Assembly (NCBI RefSeq): GCF_036946125.1
Contig: NZ_JAQIJT010000001.1
Span: 372,001 to 436,000 of the forward strand
Direction: 5' to 3'
Length of the DNA: 64,000 bases
Origin: Sphingomonas adhaesiva
GTDB taxonomy: Bacteria > Pseudomonadota > Alphaproteobacteria > Sphingomonadales > Sphingomonadaceae
This document shows, in pieces, positions 1 through 8,978 of the stretch (the stretch's first letter is position 1; every line of letters starts with the position of its first letter). A program made the position numbers and the translations under genes. Under the pieces are notes generated by a model. It worked only from the letters and a program-made list of their open reading frames with translations, made no database searches and was not told the DNA's origin.

Positions 1-1
1 G

Positions 2-763
2 CTCGACTTCGGGGACGAGGACGACGTTGCCTCCCATGCCGGCTACCACCCCGCGTCCGACGCCGGCGCGTTGGCGTGCGACATCGAATACGCGCTCGCG
101 CAACCGAGCGTCGAACGCCTCCGTGACGGGATAACGGTCGTGCTCGCGGGGCCGCGCAATGCCGGGAAGTCGTCGTTGTTCAACGCGCTGCTTCAGCGCG
201 ACGCCGCCATCGTCACCCCGATCGCCGGCACCACGCGTGATGTGCTGGAGGCCGTGGTGTCGCGGGCCGGGATCCCCTATCGACTCGTTGATACCGCAGG
301 GTTGATCGGGGACACGACAGACGAGGTCGAGCGGATCGGCATCTCGCGGGCACGTGACCTTATCGACCGGGCGGACCTCGTCCTGTGGCTCGGCGTACCG
401 GACGATGCACCGTCGAACGCGTTGAAGGTTGCGAGCCAATGCGACCATCGCCGGCCCACGGACGAGCATGACATTGCGACGTCGGTCCATGTGCCTGAAA
501 CGGTCGACGCCCTCTGGACGGCGATCGACCAGCGGTGCCGCATCTATGTGGGGTGGAGCGACGGCATGGCCTTTCGGGAGCGGCAGCGGGAGGATATGGC
601 ATCCGCGGCCCGGGAGCTCCGCTGCGCCGCCAACGAAGACGATCCCTTGCTACAGGCCGAGCACCTGCGCCTTGCGACACGGTGGCTCGCCCGATTATTG
701 GGCATCGACGCCGCGGAGGAAATGCTCGACGCATTGTTCCGCCGCTTCTGTCTCGGTAAATAG
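2..763 (+). CDS. mnmE: tRNA modification GTPase MnmE, C-terminal part
   Basis: C-terminal 253 residues of MnmE; the gene enters from the left edge, so its start is not seen. With MnmG it builds the 5-aminomethyl-type modification on wobble uridine 34 of certain tRNAs. Visible are the end of the N-terminal part (LDFGDEDDV), the G domain with P-loop GPRNAGKSS, the G2 TTRD and G3 DTAG motifs, a helical domain, and the C-terminal FCLGK with the conserved cysteine. A clear NKxD (G4) motif is not visible where expected; KVASQCD lies there. The stop is nine bases before mnmG, so this is the head of the operon mnmE-mnmG-rsmG-parA-parB as far as seen. Confidence 0.95.
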   Translation, partial: LDFGDEDDVASHAGYHPASDAGALACDIEYALAQPSVERLRDGITVVLAGPRNAGKSSLFNALLQRDAAIVTPIAGTTRDVLEAVVSRAGIPYRLVDTAGLIGDTTDEVERIGISRARDLIDRADLVLWLGVPDDAPSNALKVASQCDHRRPTDEHDIATSVHVPETVDALWTAIDQRCRIYVGWSDGMAFRERQREDMASAARELRCAANEDDPLLQAEHLRLATRWLARLLGIDAAEEMLDALFRRFCLGK

Positions 764-764
764 G

Positions 765-780
765 CGTTCCACGTGAAACA
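765..780. promoter_or_regulatory. parS: parS-like ParB binding site 1
   Basis: CGTTCCACGTGAAACA, 15 of 16 bases fitting the palindromic parS type TGTTYCACGTGRAACA (first base differs). It spans the mnmE-mnmG junction, and the GTG start codon of mnmG (773-775) is the right half of the central CACGTG. One of four such sites in 2.3 kb upstream of and inside the operon that ends in parA-parB. Confidence 0.75.
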
Positions 781-2488
781 ATTTGATGTCGTCGTCGTCG
801 GAGGCGGACATGCCGGCACCGAAGCCGCAGCCGCGGCCGCGAGGCGGGGCGCTTGCGTCGCGCTCATCTCCCAAGCCAAAAGCCAGATCGGCACCATGTC
901 GTGCAATCCCTCGATCGGCGGCCTCGGAAAAGGCCATCTCGTTCGCGAGGTTGACGCCTTTGATGGCCTGATGGCGCGAGCCGCGGACGATAGTGCCATC
1001 CACCATCGCATGCTCAACCGATCGAAGGGCCTTGCCGTCCAGGGACCGCGCATTCAGGCAGATCGCACGCGCTATCGGAATTCGATCGCCCGCCAGCTGT
1101 CGACCTATCAGAATCTCACCATCGTGGAGGGTGAGGTCGTCGACCTTGTCGTCAGCGGCGATCGTGTGATCGGGGCGATACTGGCGGAGGGTGATACCGT
1201 ACGATCCGGCGCTGTGGTGCTCGCGACGGGCACCTTTCTGGGGGGCAAGATCTTTCGCGGTGAAGAACGTCTCGACGGCGGGCGCGTAGGTGAAAGCGCT
1301 GCGCATCGGCTTGCGGCGCGGCTACGCGACCTCGCTCTTCCGATGCATCGTCTCAAGACTGGCACCCCTCCCCGCCTGGACGGACGAACGATCGATTGGG
1401 GTCGCCTCGCGCCGCAGCCAAGCGATGACGACATATGGTGGATGTCGACGATGCCGGCGGCTGAGCGTCTGCCGCAACTGGCATGTGCCATCACGCGAAC
1501 CACGCCAAGAAGCCATGATATAGTCCGGCGGGGACTGGCATCCTCCCCACTCTTCGGCGGCGCCATCGAAGGTCAGGGCCCACGCTATTGCCCGTCGATC
1601 GAGGACAAGATCCATCGCTTCGGCGACCGCGACGGTCACCAGATATTTCTCGAGCCCGAAGGCCTGGACGATCATCTCGTCTATCCCAACGGCATCTCGA
1701 CATCCCTCGATGCTCGGGTCCAGCAGGAGATGGTCACGAGTGTGCCCGGGCTTGAGCGCGCTCGTATCACCACGATGGGGTATGCCGTCGAATACGATCA
1801 CCTCGACCCCCGGTCGCTGGACCACCGGCTCGCCCTTCCCCAACTGAAGGGATTGTTCTGCGCTGGCCAAATCAACGGCACGACGGGCTATGAGGAGGCT
1901 GCTGCACAAGGACTGATCGCCGGGCTTAACGCCGCCGCCCATGCGTGCGGTCTGCCCCATGTCACCATCGACCGCGCGGCGGGCTACATCGGAGTGATGA
2001 TCGACGACCTCGTTCTGCAAGGCGTCACTGAACCATATCGAATGCTCACAGCAAGGGCGGAGTTTCGACTTTCCCTCAGAGCCGACAATGCGGAGACGCG
2101 CCTTTCTACCATCGCGATGGAGGCGAACTGCCTCAGCGGACAACGGCTGTTTCACGTGGAACGGCGACGCGAGCTTCGCGATCGGGCCAGGAGCGGCGAT
2201 ACCAACATACCCGTAAAGGATATCGACATCCTTCGGGAGGTTGAAGAGGACGCTCGCTACGCCCCCTATGTGGCACGGCAGGAAGAAGAGGTGGCACGCA
2301 TTCGGCGTGACGAAAAGATTGTGCTTCCGCCCGCGACGTCATTGTCGGATGTGCCGGGGCTTTCGACAGAAATGATCGATCGTCTAAGGTCTTCGGCTCC
2401 GAGCACGCTTGGCGAGGCATCGCGGATAAGAGGAATTACGCCTGCGGCACTCGCTGCGCTATGGCTGCACGCGCGGAAAGCATCATGA
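773..2488 (+). CDS. mnmG: tRNA uridine-5-carboxymethylaminomethyl modification enzyme MnmG
   Basis: FAD-dependent partner of MnmE (formerly GidA) in wobble-uridine modification. The N-terminus carries the dinucleotide-binding motif VVVVGGGHAGTEAA, followed by SCNPSIGGLGKGHL, and the C-terminal part has LTARAEFRLSLRADNAETR and the helical tail with SGL-type and RIRGITPAAL segments. The protein is 571 residues, about 50 shorter than the usual 610-630; the shortening lies in the linker after residue 460, where the E. coli protein has a longer insert. The start is GTG at 773, nine bases after mnmE. It overlaps rsmG by four bases (ATGA). A parS-like site lies in the coding region at 2148-2163. Confidence 0.97.
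   Translation: MKQFDVVVVGGGHAGTEAAAAAARRGACVALISQAKSQIGTMSCNPSIGGLGKGHLVREVDAFDGLMARAADDSAIHHRMLNRSKGLAVQGPRIQADRTRYRNSIARQLSTYQNLTIVEGEVVDLVVSGDRVIGAILAEGDTVRSGAVVLATGTFLGGKIFRGEERLDGGRVGESAAHRLAARLRDLALPMHRLKTGTPPRLDGRTIDWGRLAPQPSDDDIWWMSTMPAAERLPQLACAITRTTPRSHDIVRRGLASSPLFGGAIEGQGPRYCPSIEDKIHRFGDRDGHQIFLEPEGLDDHLVYPNGISTSLDARVQQEMVTSVPGLERARITTMGYAVEYDHLDPRSLDHRLALPQLKGLFCAGQINGTTGYEEAAAQGLIAGLNAAAHACGLPHVTIDRAAGYIGVMIDDLVLQGVTEPYRMLTARAEFRLSLRADNAETRLSTIAMEANCLSGQRLFHVERRRELRDRARSGDTNIPVKDIDILREVEEDARYAPYVARQEEEVARIRRDEKIVLPPATSLSDVPGLSTEMIDRLRSSAPSTLGEASRIRGITPAALAALWLHARKAS
2148..2163. promoter_or_regulatory. parS: parS-like ParB binding site 2
   Basis: TGTTTCACGTGGAACG, 15 of 16 bases fitting the parS type, with the central CACGTG intact. 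It lies inside mnmG, where it encodes the residues LFHVER, in the shortened C-terminal linker of that protein. Confidence 0.75.
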
Positions 2489-3117
2489 ACGAGGACGACG
2501 CGCACGATTGGGTGTCAGAGCGGTTCGGGGCTGCGGCCGTTGACCGTCTCCGCCACTATGAAGATATCCTGCTAACGGAAAGTGAGCGCCAAAACCTCAT
2601 TTCACGTGGAACGATCCCGTCACTGTGGACCCGACACATCGTCGACTCAGCGCAGCTTATCGCCTTTGCGCCGGGCGATGCCAGCCGCTGGTGCGATATC
2701 GGAAGTGGCGCGGGGTTGCCGGGGCTCGTCGTGGCGATACTGCTACCAATAGAGGTGGTACTCGTCGAACCCCGGCGCAAGCGAGCTGAATTTCTGGCGG
2801 ATGCCGCGAGCACACTTGCCCTCCCAAACGTTCAGGTCTCTCAATCGATGATCGAGAAGACGACCCTAGCTGGAAGGATAGATGTCATTTCAGCTCGCGC
2901 CGTCGCGCAACTCGACACAATTTTCCAGCTGACGAGCCATCTGGCTTCTTCCGCCACCCGTTTCATCCTGCCCAAGGGGCGGTCGGGTGTGGATGAGCTT
3001 GCGTCGGTGAAGCGTAACTGGCAAGGCGTGTTCCACGTGGAACAGAGCGTTTCAGACGCGGAATCCATCATTGTCATCGCTGACGGAGTGACGCGACGAT
3101 GTTCTGCATCGCGGTAG
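2485..3117 (+). CDS. rsmG: 16S rRNA (guanine527-N7)-methyltransferase RsmG
   Basis: SAM-dependent methyltransferase (GidB) that makes m7G527 in 16S rRNA. The 210-residue protein matches the family length. Motif I is DIGSGAGLPGLVVAI, followed by VEPRRKRAEFL and the SARAVAQL segment. An in-frame ATG at 2461 exists, but the ATG at 2485 forms the 4-base ATGA overlap with the mnmG stop and gives the usual N-terminus, so it is preferred. The 3' end overlaps parA by 19 bases. Two parS-like sites lie inside the gene, one of them a perfect palindrome. Confidence 0.95.
   Translation: MNEDDAHDWVSERFGAAAVDRLRHYEDILLTESERQNLISRGTIPSLWTRHIVDSAQLIAFAPGDASRWCDIGSGAGLPGLVVAILLPIEVVLVEPRRKRAEFLADAASTLALPNVQVSQSMIEKTTLAGRIDVISARAVAQLDTIFQLTSHLASSATRFILPKGRSGVDELASVKRNWQGVFHVEQSVSDAESIIVIADGVTRRCSASR
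2598..2613. promoter_or_regulatory. parS: parS-like ParB binding site 3 (weaker)
   Basis: CATTTCACGTGGAACG, 13 of 16 bases fitting the parS type with CACGTG intact. It lies in the 5' part of rsmG. The weakest of the four sites. Confidence 0.5.
3029..3044. promoter_or_regulatory. parS: parS site 4, perfect 16-bp palindrome
   Basis: TGTTCCACGTGGAACA, a perfect 16-base palindrome of the canonical parS type. It lies in the 3' end of rsmG (encoding VFHVEQ), 55 bases before the parA start. By established knowledge ParB loads at such sites near oriC and spreads, and ParA moves the complexes apart. Confidence 0.9.
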
Positions 3118-3878
3118 CCAATCAAAAGGGCGGTGTCGGTAAGACGACGAGCGCCATCAATATCGCGACCGCGCTCGCGGCGTCCGGCCACTCGGTACTT
3201 CTGATCGATCTTGATCCGCAAGGTAACGCATCGACCGGCCTGGGCATTGCGCAGAACAAGCGCCAGCGGTCGAGCTATCACGCCCTGATCGATCGCGGCG
3301 GTCTGGTGGAGGCCGTTGTCCCGACGGGTATTCCGCACCTCGATGTCGTCCCGGCGACGGTCGATCTGTCCGGCGCGGAGATCGAGTTGGTCGATCTGGA
3401 GCAGCGAACGCATCGCCTCCATCGAGCGATCGAAGGGGCGTCCCGGCATTGGGATATCGTCCTGATCGACTGCCCGCCGTCCTTGGGTCTGCTGACCATC
3501 AACGCGATGGTCGCTGCCGATGCCCTCCTCGTGCCGCTTCAGTGCGAATTTTTCGCCCTGGAGGGGTTGAGTCAGCTTCTCAACACGGTCGAGCGGATAC
3601 GATCGCGTTTCAATCCGTCCCTATCGATCCTGGGTGTTGCGCTGACGATGTACGATCGCCGCAATCGACTGACCGAACAGGTGTCGACCGATGTCCGTGC
3701 CGTTCTGGGCAAGGTCGTATTCGACACCGTTATCCCCCGTAACGTGCGCCTGTCGGAGGCCCCGAGCCATGGCCTGCCCGCCCTCATCTACGACCATCGT
3801 TGCAGTGGATCGGAAGCGTATATGGCACTGGCGCGAGAGGTCATCCAGCGTCTGCCCCGCCAGGAGGCCGCGGCATGA
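3099..3878 (+). CDS. parA: chromosome partitioning ATPase ParA
   Basis: Deviant Walker-type ATPase that segregates the origin region together with ParB-parS. The 259-residue protein begins MFCIAVANQKGGVGKTT (deviant Walker A with the extra lysine), has LIDLDPQGNAS (Walker A') at about residue 37 and LIDCPPSLG (Walker B) at about 122. The start overlaps rsmG by 19 bases, and the stop overlaps the parB start in ATGA, so the two are translationally coupled. It is chromosomal, as shown by the neighbouring mnmG-rsmG and by the oriC-like region 15 kb away. Confidence 0.97.
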   Translation: MFCIAVANQKGGVGKTTSAINIATALAASGHSVLLIDLDPQGNASTGLGIAQNKRQRSSYHALIDRGGLVEAVVPTGIPHLDVVPATVDLSGAEIELVDLEQRTHRLHRAIEGASRHWDIVLIDCPPSLGLLTINAMVAADALLVPLQCEFFALEGLSQLLNTVERIRSRFNPSLSILGVALTMYDRRNRLTEQVSTDVRAVLGKVVFDTVIPRNVRLSEAPSHGLPALIYDHRCSGSEAYMALAREVIQRLPRQEAAA

Positions 3879-4798
3879 GCGACGCATCTTCCCGGCGGAA
3901 CCGGGGCGGTCTCGGCCGCGGTCTCAACGCGCTGTTGGGTGATGTGGCGCAGGACGAGCGCGAAACGGCATCGGACGGCGCCGCTCGTGGGTCGGTCCGG
4001 ATGATCCCGGTCAGCGCGATCGCCCCTCATCCCGATCAGCCGCGTCGTCACTTCGACGAACATGCGCTGGAGGAACTGTCACAGTCGATCGCCGAGCGCG
4101 GCGTGATCCAGCCGATCATCGTCCGGCCCCATGGCCACGATTATCAGATCGTTGCGGGCGAGCGCCGCTGGCGTGCGGCACAGCGCGCACGCCTTCACGA
4201 AGTTCCGGTCGTCGTCCGCGACTATAGCGACAGCGAGACGCTGCAGATCGCGCTGCTGGAGAATATCCAGCGGCAGGACCTCAACGCGATCGAGGAAGCT
4301 CAGGCTTACCAGCGGCTGCTCGACGAATTCGGGCATACGCAGGAAGCGTTGGCCCGTGCCGTCCACAAGTCGCGCAGCCATGTCGCTAACCTGTTGCGAT
4401 TGCTCGATCTTCCTTCCGAAATTCAGGCTCGGGTGGTGGAGGGATCGCTGACCATGGGCCACGCCCGCGCGATTCTGGGGGCGGCCGACCCGATCGCGCT
4501 CGCCGATCAGGTCGTCGCACAGGGCCTGTCGGTGCGTCAGACCGAGAAGCTCGCCGCCGACGTGAAGCGGGGAACGTCGGGCGACGAGAGCAAGCGCGCT
4601 CGTGGCATCTCGGGCAGCGTCCATGGCAGCACGGGCAGTGCCGACATTGAGGCGCTGGAGCGCCAGCTAGCCGATCTGCTCGGGCTCAACGTCCATATCG
4701 TCTTCGCCCCCGACGGGCATGGCTCGATCACGCTCGACTACAGCACCCTCGAACAGCTCGATATGGTGTGTCAGCGTCTCAGCGGCGAGCGGATCTAG
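3875..4798 (+). CDS. parB: chromosome partitioning protein ParB
   Basis: CTPase and site-specific DNA-binding protein that loads at parS. The 307-residue protein starts at the ATG overlapping the parA stop; an upstream in-frame ATG at 3800 would sit inside parA and is rejected. N-terminal basic segment RGGLGRGLNALLGD (ParA-contacting type), ParB/Srx nucleotide domain with GERRWRAAQ at about residue 95, helix-turn-helix around EALARAVHKSRSHVANLLRL, and a C-terminal dimerisation domain after a linker. Last gene of the operon; 92 bases follow before the convergent holA. Confidence 0.97.
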   Translation: MSDASSRRNRGGLGRGLNALLGDVAQDERETASDGAARGSVRMIPVSAIAPHPDQPRRHFDEHALEELSQSIAERGVIQPIIVRPHGHDYQIVAGERRWRAAQRARLHEVPVVVRDYSDSETLQIALLENIQRQDLNAIEEAQAYQRLLDEFGHTQEALARAVHKSRSHVANLLRLLDLPSEIQARVVEGSLTMGHARAILGAADPIALADQVVAQGLSVRQTEKLAADVKRGTSGDESKRARGISGSVHGSTGSADIEALERQLADLLGLNVHIVFAPDGHGSITLDYSTLEQLDMVCQRLSGERI

Positions 4799-4890
4799 CC
4801 CCTCACGGTCGATCGCGGCGGCTTGCAGTCACTTTACGCCCGGAGACCTCAAAGACCGGCTACGCTTCGTGATCCCGTGAAAGGATCGCC

Positions 4891-5901
4891 CTATCGCTTC
4901 GCCCGTCGCGCCAGGCGGAGCAGAAACGCATCCGCGACGACCCGTCCCGCCAGCCCCGCGCCCATGACCTCCCGCTCGGTACGCCGCGCCGCCATCAGCG
5001 CGGCCTGAAGGTCGGGAAGCGTCCAGCGCCTCACCGCCGCCGCCGTGGCTGCCTGCTCCTTCCAGAACACGCCCCGACGCTTCATCGCCTGTTCCGCCGG
5101 CTCGCCGCCCTCCATCGCCTGCTTCAACTCTGCGAGCATCGTCAATCGCCGCGCCAGCGCGCGCAGGATCGGGATCGGGGAGACATCCGGGCCCGTGCCA
5201 CGCAGCGCCTCGAGCAGCGGGCCGACGTCGCCGCCGGTCGCCGCCAACACCACGTCGCCCATCTCGCCGTCGACGAGTTCCGCGCCGATCGCCTCCAACG
5301 CGGCCTCGTCCGCCTCCTGCGGACGGTCTGGCGCCGCATCCAGATAGAGCGCCAGCTTCTCGACCTCACGCGCCATGATCGCGCGGTCGCCATCCGCCGC
5401 ACGGGCGATCCGTTGTGCCGCCGCCGGTATCAGCCGAAGCCCCTCCCCCCGCGCCAGCTCCGCAACGAGCGCGGCGACATTGCGGGCATCCGGCGGATAG
5501 CAGGCGAAGGCCAGCACCCGGTCCGACTCGATGCCCGCCTTCACCAGCTTGCCGGTCGCCTTCACGGTCGGCGCGATCATCACCGCTGGATTGCCGGCGG
5601 CGGGCGCTGCCAGCAGCCCCTCCACCGCCTCCAGCGACTCCTCTCCCGCCGTGGTGATGCGGATGTGTCGGGCCTCTCCGAACAGGGATATCGCCGCCGC
5701 CTCGTCCGCCAGCCGCGCCGGGTCGCTCCGCAGCGTCGCACCGTCGAGGTCGATCCGCTCCGCCCCCTCCCCCAGCGCGCGCGCCAGCCGAGCCGCGAAC
5801 GCCATCGCCGTGGATTCGTCGGGGCCGTGGAGCAGATAGAGCCGGATATCCGCCGGCGGACGATCCAGCGCAGCGGTCAGCCGCGCCTCGGTCGCCTTCA
5901 T
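4891..5901 (-). CDS. holA: DNA polymerase III subunit delta
   Basis: Clamp-loader delta subunit that opens the sliding clamp. The 336-residue length and the layout (N-terminal LYLLHGPDES, AAA+-like fold without functional P-loop, helical C-terminus with IPILRALARRL and VFWKEQ) fit HolA. Its ATG overlaps the lptE stop by four bases, and the order leuS-lptE-holA is the widespread proteobacterial arrangement. Convergent with parB. Confidence 0.93.
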   Translation of the reverse strand: MKATEARLTAALDRPPADIRLYLLHGPDESTAMAFAARLARALGEGAERIDLDGATLRSDPARLADEAAAISLFGEARHIRITTAGEESLEAVEGLLAAPAAGNPAVMIAPTVKATGKLVKAGIESDRVLAFACYPPDARNVAALVAELARGEGLRLIPAAAQRIARAADGDRAIMAREVEKLALYLDAAPDRPQEADEAALEAIGAELVDGEMGDVVLAATGGDVGPLLEALRGTGPDVSPIPILRALARRLTMLAELKQAMEGGEPAEQAMKRRGVFWKEQAATAAAVRRWTLPDLQAALMAARRTEREVMGAGLAGRVVADAFLLRLARRAKR

Positions 5902-6407
5902 CGCCTGGCGGGCGCCGGCGCCTGCACGCGCCGCGCATATAGAGCGAGGCGTGCGACGATCTGATCCGCCACCGTGTCCGACAGGCGTTCCAGCGCGCTG
6001 CTTTCTGCCGCGATCGTCGCATATTCGGAGCCGACGACGTCGATCCCCGCGTCGGACCCCGCGGTCGCGTCGACCAGCACCGTCCCCTGCGCGGCATCGA
6101 CCAGCTGGTAGCGGGCCCGCAACGTCCGCCGCTCGCGCGACACCGCATCATCGGCCCGCGCGCCCAGCCCGACGATCGTATCGTCCAGAACGACATTCAG
6201 CCGATACCGCGCCGGCCCCTCGCCCAGCGCCGCCAGCCGGTCGCGCAGCGCGTTCGCGACCAGCCAGCCCGACTTGCCCTGGATCGGCGCCACCTCGATC
6301 CCGGACAGGGTCGCCGCGATCGGCCCCGCGGTGCTGCCGCTATACAGCGGCGTCAGTCCGCACGCCGACAGCGCCACGGGCAGCAGCAAGGCAGCGAGCG
6401 CCCTCAC
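5898..6407 (-). CDS. lptE: LPS-assembly lipoprotein LptE
   Basis: Outer-membrane lipoprotein that plugs the LptD barrel during LPS export. The 169-residue protein has a lipoprotein signal with lipobox LSAC (Cys at about residue 16), then GLTPLYSGS and a domain with an RYRLNV strand. Assignment rests on these features and on its place between leuS and holA, the usual site of lptE. It overlaps leuS and holA by four bases each. Confidence 0.88.
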   Translation of the reverse strand: MRALAALLLPVALSACGLTPLYSGSTAGPIAATLSGIEVAPIQGKSGWLVANALRDRLAALGEGPARYRLNVVLDDTIVGLGARADDAVSRERRTLRARYQLVDAAQGTVLVDATAGSDAGIDVVGSEYATIAAESSALERLSDTVADQIVARLALYARRVQAPAPARR

Positions 6408-8959
6408 GCGACCAGGTTCACCAGACGATCGGGCACGACGATGACCTTGCGCGGGGCCTTGCCCTCCAGCGCGCGGACGATCTTCTCCGACGCCAGCGCG
6501 GCGGCCTCGACCTCCTCTTTCGGCATGCCCTTGGGTAGCATCAGCGTATCACGCAGCTTGCCGTTGACCTGGATCGCGATCGTCACCTCGTCATCGACCA
6601 GCATCGCCGGATCGACCGCGGGCCAGGCGGCGTCGGCGATCAGCCCGCTTCCGCCCGCGAGCGCCCAGGCTTCCTCCGCCAGATGCGGCACCATCGGCGC
6701 GGACAACAGGACGAGCGTCCGCACCGCCGCCCGCCGCTCGACCGAGGGGGGCGCCTTCTCGATCGCGCTGGTCAGCGCATAGAGTGCCGCGACCGCCTTG
6801 TTGAACTGCAATCCCTCGACCGCGGCATGCACCGCGGCGGTCGTGCGATGGACCTGCTTGCGCAGGGCCAGGTCGTCCCCCTCGACCGGCGCGGCGTCGG
6901 GCGACAGCTCGGCATCGACCAGCCGCCAGAGCCGCTGGACGAAGCGCCACGCGCCCTCGATCCCGTTCTCGCTCCATTCCAGATCGCGTTCCGGCGGCGA
7001 GTCGGAGAGCATGAACCAGCGGACCGCGTCCGCGCCGTACTGATCCACGATCGGCTCGGGATCGACCGTGTTCTTCTTGGACTTGGACATCTTCTCGACG
7101 CGGCCGCGCCGGATCGGGATCGACGCACCGTCCTCGGTCTGCGCGAACAGCGCCCCGCCCTCGCCGACGATCAACGCGTCCGGGGATATCCAGAGGGCAC
7201 CGGGAGGTCCCGCATAGTCGGGGATGTCGAGCTGGTACGTCTCATGCGTGACCATACCCTGCGTGAACAGCCCGGTGAACGGCTCCGCCAGGTCGATCAA
7301 CCCGACATGACGCAGCGCCCGCGTCCAGAAGCGCGCGTAGAGCAGGTGGAGGATCGCATGCTCGACCCCGCCGATATACTGCCCCACCGGCAGCCAGCTC
7401 TCGGCCACCGCACGGTCGAACGGACGATCCTCGGGCTGGCTGGCGAAGCGGATGAAATACCACGACGAGTCCGCGAACGTGTCGAGCGTGTCGGTATCGC
7501 GCAGCGCATCGGCCCCGCAGGACGGGCACGCGACATGCTTCCACGTCGGATGGCGATCGAGCGGGTTGCCCGGCACGTCGAAGGTCACGTCCTCCGGCAG
7601 CTCCACCGGCAGCTGCTCGCGCGGCACCGGCACCTCGCCGCACGCCGCGCAATGGATGATCGGGATCGGGGTGCCCCAGTAGCGCTGGCGGCTCACCCCC
7701 CAGTCGCGCAGCCGCCACACGGTGGTGCCGTGTCCCCAGCCGCCGTCTTCGGCGCGGCGGATGACCTCGCGCTTGGCGTCGACCACGTCCATGCCGTCGA
7801 GAAAATGCGAATTGACCAGCGTCCCCGCGCCCGTCCACGCCTCGTCCCCGTCGAAATCGGGGTCGGTCCTATCGCCGTCCGATACCACGCGCCGGATCGG
7901 CAGCGCATATTTGGAGGCGAAGTCGAAATCGCGCTGATCGTGCGCCGGCACCCCGAACACCGCGCCGGTGCCATAATCCATCAGGACGAAGTTCGCGATG
8001 AACACCGGCAGGTCGCCCGCCCCGAACGGGTGAGCGGCGGTGATCCCGGTATCGAAGCCCAGCTTTTCCTGCGTTTCCAGCTCGGCGGCGGTCGTGCCGC
8101 CCTGCTTGCACCGCTCGACGAAGGCCGCCGCGTCGGCATTCGCTGCCGCCACCGCGCGCGCGATCGGGTGATCCGCCGCCACCGCGACGAAGCTGGCGCC
8201 GAAGATCGTGTCCGGGCGCGTGGTGAAGACCTCGACCGAGCCGCCGTCCGACAGCGCGAACCGGAATTGCAGCCCCTGGCTCTTGCCGATCCAGTTCTCC
8301 TGCATCAGCCGCACCTTGTCGGGCCACTGGTCCAGCCCCGCCAGCCCGTCGAGCAGGTCGTCGGCGAACTGCGTGATCTTCAGGAACCACTGCGACAGCT
8401 TGCGCTTCTCGACCAGGGCGCCGGAGCGCCAGCCGCGCCCGTCGATCACCTGCTCGTTCGCCAGCACGGTCATGTCGACCGGGTCCCAATTGACCGCCGA
8501 TTCCTTGCGATAGACCAGCCCGGACGCGTAGAAGTCGAGGAACAGCGCCTGCTCGTGCCCGTAATAGCTGGCGTCGCACGTCGCCAGCTCACGCGTCCAG
8601 TCCAGCGCGAAGCCCAGCCGCTTCAGCTGCGCCTTCATCGTCGCGATGTTCTGGCGGGTCCACGCGCCCGGATGGACACCCTTCTCCATCGCCGCATTCT
8701 CGGCCGGCATCCCGAACGCGTCCCACCCCATCGGGTGGAGCACCTCGTGCCCGGTCATGCGCCGGTGCCGCGCCAGCACGTCGCCCATCGTATAGTTGCG
8801 GACGTGTCCCATGTGGATCTTCCCCGAGGGATAGGGGAACATCTCCAGCACGTACGTCTTCGGCTTGGCGCTATGGTCGTCGGCCGCGAAGGTGCGCGCC
8901 TCGTCCCACGTCTTCTGCCAGTGCGCGTCCGCCTTCAGCGCGTTGAAACGGGAGGCCAT
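6404..8959 (-). CDS. leuS: leucyl-tRNA synthetase
   Basis: Class Ia synthetase charging tRNA-Leu. The 851-residue protein has the HIGH-type motif in PYPSGKIHMGHVRNY at about residue 40, the connective-peptide editing domain with TTRPDTIFGA, and KMSKSKKN at about residue 620. The reading frame extends to 9016, but that would overlap the upstream gene; the ATG at 8959 begins MASRFNALKADAHWQ, the normal N-terminus, 19 bases after the upstream stop. Second gene of a lipoprotein-leuS-lptE-holA operon. Confidence 0.97.
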   Translation of the reverse strand: MASRFNALKADAHWQKTWDEARTFAADDHSAKPKTYVLEMFPYPSGKIHMGHVRNYTMGDVLARHRRMTGHEVLHPMGWDAFGMPAENAAMEKGVHPGAWTRQNIATMKAQLKRLGFALDWTRELATCDASYYGHEQALFLDFYASGLVYRKESAVNWDPVDMTVLANEQVIDGRGWRSGALVEKRKLSQWFLKITQFADDLLDGLAGLDQWPDKVRLMQENWIGKSQGLQFRFALSDGGSVEVFTTRPDTIFGASFVAVAADHPIARAVAAANADAAAFVERCKQGGTTAAELETQEKLGFDTGITAAHPFGAGDLPVFIANFVLMDYGTGAVFGVPAHDQRDFDFASKYALPIRRVVSDGDRTDPDFDGDEAWTGAGTLVNSHFLDGMDVVDAKREVIRRAEDGGWGHGTTVWRLRDWGVSRQRYWGTPIPIIHCAACGEVPVPREQLPVELPEDVTFDVPGNPLDRHPTWKHVACPSCGADALRDTDTLDTFADSSWYFIRFASQPEDRPFDRAVAESWLPVGQYIGGVEHAILHLLYARFWTRALRHVGLIDLAEPFTGLFTQGMVTHETYQLDIPDYAGPPGALWISPDALIVGEGGALFAQTEDGASIPIRRGRVEKMSKSKKNTVDPEPIVDQYGADAVRWFMLSDSPPERDLEWSENGIEGAWRFVQRLWRLVDAELSPDAAPVEGDDLALRKQVHRTTAAVHAAVEGLQFNKAVAALYALTSAIEKAPPSVERRAAVRTLVLLSAPMVPHLAEEAWALAGGSGLIADAAWPAVDPAMLVDDEVTIAIQVNGKLRDTLMLPKGMPKEEVEAAALASEKIVRALEGKAPRKVIVVPDRLVNLVA

Positions 8960-8978
8960 CGTCGGTCGTCGCCCCGCC

